Of a stretch of 64,000 bases of DNA, positions 61,742-64,000 are shown one piece after another. The translations under genes and the position numbers were made by a program. The stretch comes from Bosea sp. 685. GTDB lineage: Bacteria > Pseudomonadota > Alphaproteobacteria > Rhizobiales > Beijerinckiaceae. Numbering within the stretch: position 1 is the stretch's first letter; every line of letters starts with the position of its first letter. The notes below the pieces were generated by a model. It was not told where the DNA came from. It made no database searches and saw only the letters and a program-made list of their open reading frames with translations. Location of the stretch: contig NZ_CP134779.1 in assembly GCF_031884435.1 (NCBI RefSeq), forward strand, positions 4,774,001 through 4,838,000, read 5' to 3'.

Positions 61742-61771
61742 GCCAAGGACGTGAACGCCAAGGAAGTGAAC
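61742..61771. repeat. 15-bp tandem duplication at the ferredoxin gene start
   Basis: GCCAAGGACGTGAAC (61742-61756) and GCCAAGGAAGTGAAC (61757-61771) differ at one base and end 3 bp before the ATG at 61775. The second copy contains the AAGGA ribosome-binding sequence, so the duplication doubles it. Confidence 0.88.
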
Positions 61772-61774
61772 GTA

Positions 61775-63814
61775 ATGACCGGCACCGCACGCACGCTGAT
61801 GGTCTGCTCCTGCGAAGACACGATGCCGCTCGATGGCGAGGCGCTGGCGCGTGGCTGCAAGGGCAGCGAGATCAGGACGGCGCGGCATCTCTGCCGCACG
61901 CAGACGGAGATCTTCACCAAGCTGCTCGGCGAGCGCGACGCCATTACCGTCGGCTGCACGCAGGAGGCCCCGCTTTTTGAAGAAATCGCCGCGGATCTCG
62001 ACTACTCCGGCGATCTCGTCTTCGCCAATATCCGTGAGACCGGCGGCTGGGCGCGCGAGGCGAAGTCGGCCGGCCCCAAGATGGCAGCTCTGCTGGCGGC
62101 CGCAGCCGAGCCGATGCCGCCGGCGAGCTTCACCACCTTGGAAAGCAAGGGCGTGGCGCTGATCTATGGCCATGACGAGGTCGCGCTCTCGGTCGGGCAG
62201 AGCCTGGCAGAGCATCTCGACGTCACCATCCTGCTCTCGCGGCCCGGCGAGATCACGCCGCCGCGCCTCTCCGACATCCCGGTGCTGAAGGGCACGATCG
62301 TCGCCGCGACCGGCTGGCTTGGCGCCTTCGATCTGACGGTCAATGATTACGCCGCGCCCTCCCCGTCCTCGCGAAGCAAGCTCGTCTTCGGCGAAGCGCG
62401 CAATGGCGCGAACTCGCAATGCGACATCGTCATTGACGTCTCCGGCGGTGCGCCGCTCTTCCCGGCCGGCGATTTGCGCGCCGGCTATCTGCGCGCCGAC
62501 CCACGCGACAAGGCAGCGATCGAGCGCCTGATCGGACAGGCCAGCCACCTCGTCGGCGAGTTCGACAAGCCGGCTTACGTCCGGCTGAACCAGGATCTTT
62601 GCGCCCATTCGCGCTCGTCCAAGACCGGCTGCACGCGCTGCCTCGAGCTCTGCCCGACCGGTGCGATCACGCCAGCGGGCGACCATGTCGCGATCTCGGC
62701 CGAGATCTGCGCCGGCTGCGGCGCCTGCGCCGCCGTCTGCCCAACCGGCGCCGTGACCTACGCCCTGCCGCCGACCGACGCGCTGCTGCGCCGCCTGCGC
62801 ACCTTGCTGACCACCTATACTGAGGCCGGCGGCCGCGAGGCCGTGCTGCTGCTGCATGATGGCGAGCATGGCGAGGCGCTGATCGACGCGCTCGCCCGCT
62901 TTGGTGATGGCCTGCCGGCGCGCGTGCTGCCGCTGCGCGTCAACGAGATCACACAGATCGGGCTTGAGACCCATGCGGCGGCGCTGGCTTTCGGAGCGTC
63001 CGCCATCCGCGTGCTCGGCCGCGCCAAACCGAAGCACGACCTCTCCGGCCTGACCCGCAATCTCGATTACGCCAACGCGCTCGCAGGCGCGCTCGGCTAT
63101 GGCGAGAGCCGCGCCGGGCTGATCGAGACCGACGACCCCGAGCAATTGGCGCAGGCGCTGGCGCGGATCGCACCCGGCGCCATCAGCGCGACGCCGGCCC
63201 GCTTCCGCCCGATGGGCGATGGCCGGCCGCTGCTGCGCCAGACGGTCGGGGAACTGCATGCCGCCGCTCCGACGCCCGTCGCGGCTGTGGCGATGCCGCC
63301 GCTCGCCCCTTTTGGGACGATCCATGTCGACAGCGAGGGCTGCACGCTCTGCCTGGCTTGCGTCTCCGCCTGCCCGGTGCAAGCGCTCTCGGACAATCCC
63401 GATCGCCCGACGCTCGCCTTCCAGGAAGACCTTTGCGTGCAATGCGGCCTCTGCGCCGCGACCTGCCCGGAAAAGGTGATCACTCTGGAGCCGCGCATCG
63501 ATTTCGACGCCTGGGCCGGCGGCAAGCGCGTGCTGAAGCAGGAAGAGCCCTTCCACTGCATCAACTGCGCCAAACCCTTCGGCGTCAGGAGCACGATCGA
63601 GAAGATCGCGGCCAAGCTGGAGAACAAGCACTGGATGTTCTCGGGCGACGCCGCCAAGCGCATCTCGGTGATCAGGATGTGCGAGGATTGCCGCGTCGAG
63701 GTCGTGGTCAATGAGAGCTTCGACCCACATCTCTCGCCGCAGCGCCCGCCCGTGCGCACCACGGATGATTATCTGCGCGAACGCGCCGAGCGGGGCGAGG
63801 ATCCGTTGCAGTAG
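61775..63814 (+). CDS. large multi-cluster [4Fe-4S] ferredoxin-type protein of the FDH locus
   Basis: A 679-residue cytoplasmic iron-sulfur protein. It begins with a CxC pair (C11, C13 in VCSCEDTMPL) and an N-terminal Rossmann-like part (GVALIYGHDEVALSVGQSLAEHL). A first ferredoxin pair (GCTRCLELCPTGA, CAGCGACAAVCPTGA) is near 285-325. A helical domain follows, then a second pair (CTLCLACVSACPVQA, CVQCGLCAATCPEKV) near 525-565, and two more CxxC sites (HCINCAKPF, MCEDCRVEV). This suggests four [4Fe-4S] clusters plus extra metal sites. An electron carrier or assembly factor for the formate dehydrogenase is inferred from position. ATG 61775 has AAGGA upstream. Confidence 0.85.
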   Translation: MTGTARTLMVCSCEDTMPLDGEALARGCKGSEIRTARHLCRTQTEIFTKLLGERDAITVGCTQEAPLFEEIAADLDYSGDLVFANIRETGGWAREAKSAGPKMAALLAAAAEPMPPASFTTLESKGVALIYGHDEVALSVGQSLAEHLDVTILLSRPGEITPPRLSDIPVLKGTIVAATGWLGAFDLTVNDYAAPSPSSRSKLVFGEARNGANSQCDIVIDVSGGAPLFPAGDLRAGYLRADPRDKAAIERLIGQASHLVGEFDKPAYVRLNQDLCAHSRSSKTGCTRCLELCPTGAITPAGDHVAISAEICAGCGACAAVCPTGAVTYALPPTDALLRRLRTLLTTYTEAGGREAVLLLHDGEHGEALIDALARFGDGLPARVLPLRVNEITQIGLETHAAALAFGASAIRVLGRAKPKHDLSGLTRNLDYANALAGALGYGESRAGLIETDDPEQLAQALARIAPGAISATPARFRPMGDGRPLLRQTVGELHAAAPTPVAAVAMPPLAPFGTIHVDSEGCTLCLACVSACPVQALSDNPDRPTLAFQEDLCVQCGLCAATCPEKVITLEPRIDFDAWAGGKRVLKQEEPFHCINCAKPFGVRSTIEKIAAKLENKHWMFSGDAAKRISVIRMCEDCRVEVVVNESFDPHLSPQRPPVRTTDDYLRERAERGEDPLQ

Positions 63815-63822
63815 GAACGGTC

Positions 63823-63952
63823 TGTCATTCCGGGGCGCGGCGACGCCGCGAACCCGGAACCCACGACCGGGTATGCCCTGCCTCCGCTGTTGTGTGCCGC
63901 TCGCCCTGTCGTGGGTTCCGGGTTCATCGCTACGCGATGCCCCGGAATGACA
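63823..63952. repeat. palindromic intergenic element (GTCATTCCGGGGC type)
   Basis: Outer 14-bp perfect arms TGTCATTCCGGGGC (63823-63836) and its complement (63939-63952) enclose inner 18-bp perfect arms GAACCCGGAACCCACGAC (63850-63867) and its complement (63908-63925). It lies just after the ferredoxin stop, where it may terminate transcription. The sequence type is widely dispersed in Hyphomicrobiales. Confidence 0.88.
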
Positions 63953-63958
63953 AACGGC

Positions 63959-64000
63959 TCACCGCGTCACCTTCTCCAGCCAATCCACCAGAGCCTGCCG
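63959..64000 (-). CDS. possible C-terminal end of a gene running in from the right
   Basis: Reading the minus strand from the window edge gives RQALVDWLEKVTR followed by TGA (63961-63959). The composition is protein-like and the stop is directly next to the palindromic element, as expected for a convergent gene end. Only 13 residues are visible, so no family can be named. Confidence 0.4.
   Translation of the reverse strand, partial: RQALVDWLEKVTR

Noticed and set aside
61622..63730. An upstream extension of the ligase-fold protein to 950 residues
   Set aside because: The extension runs antisense through the ferredoxin gene; the conserved fold begins at ATG 61621.

Overview
The window is a GC-rich alphaproteobacterial chromosome segment. 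Gene neighbourhoods (waaA-lpxK-DUF2093, purD/xseA, tadA/rluB/rsmD, ileS-lspA-M16 peptidases, ribF near a TIGR01459 HAD protein, a TauE-TIGR02186 pair) and the dispersed palindromic repeats point to the Hyphomicrobiales (Rhizobiales). A Bosea- or Bradyrhizobium-like genome is the best guess; the genus is inference. No rRNA, tRNA, CRISPR, prophage or complete insertion sequence was seen.

Region 1 (1-14.4 kb): the end of a lipid A / LPS block (DUF374 acyltransferase, waaA, lpxK), a secreted dienelactone-hydrolase-like protein behind a strong leader hairpin, xseA and purD. Then comes an accessory patch: a VapBC toxin-antitoxin module overlapping a gene with all the hallmark residues of fluoroacetate dehalogenase, a second dehalogenase-like HAD protein, a patatin, an ArsR regulator, a TauE transporter, a two-part GNAT protein and two small membrane proteins.

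Region 2 (13.9-38 kb): housekeeping genes tadA, rluB (with very long Arg/Gly-rich tails), rsmD, mutL, pgi, two M16 peptidases (one without its zinc motif), a BamF-like secreted protein, lspA, ileS, ribF, a MaoC hydratase, a lone CheY, a HAD protein, a degenerate EAL protein, a TPR regulator-like protein, an omega-aminotransferase and a YefM-YoeB module.

Region 3 (38-50 kb): a fatty-acid beta-oxidation operon (acyl-CoA dehydrogenase, thiolase, FadB-like protein) with a MerR regulator beside it; a PodJ-like polarity protein split into two overlapping frames at a run of six C; and a TauE/TIGR02186 pair.

Region 4 (50-64 kb): a molybdenum formate dehydrogenase locus. The fdh alpha, beta and gamma subunits (Cys, not Sec), a TAT-targeted small subunit, an HTH-TorD fusion, mobB and moeA are joined by an uncharacterised accessory set: DUF3306, DUF3305, a DUF6352-like and a DUF6505-like protein, a biotin/lipoate-ligase-fold protein lacking the usual lysines, and a divergent 679-residue multi-cluster ferredoxin. 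This set is the best candidate here for an undescribed system, probably an FDH maturation or electron-delivery module.

Two sequence-level patterns cross the whole window. Dispersed palindromic intergenic elements occur at many gene ends. Tandem duplications of exactly 15 or 18 bp recur at or near gene starts and stops.
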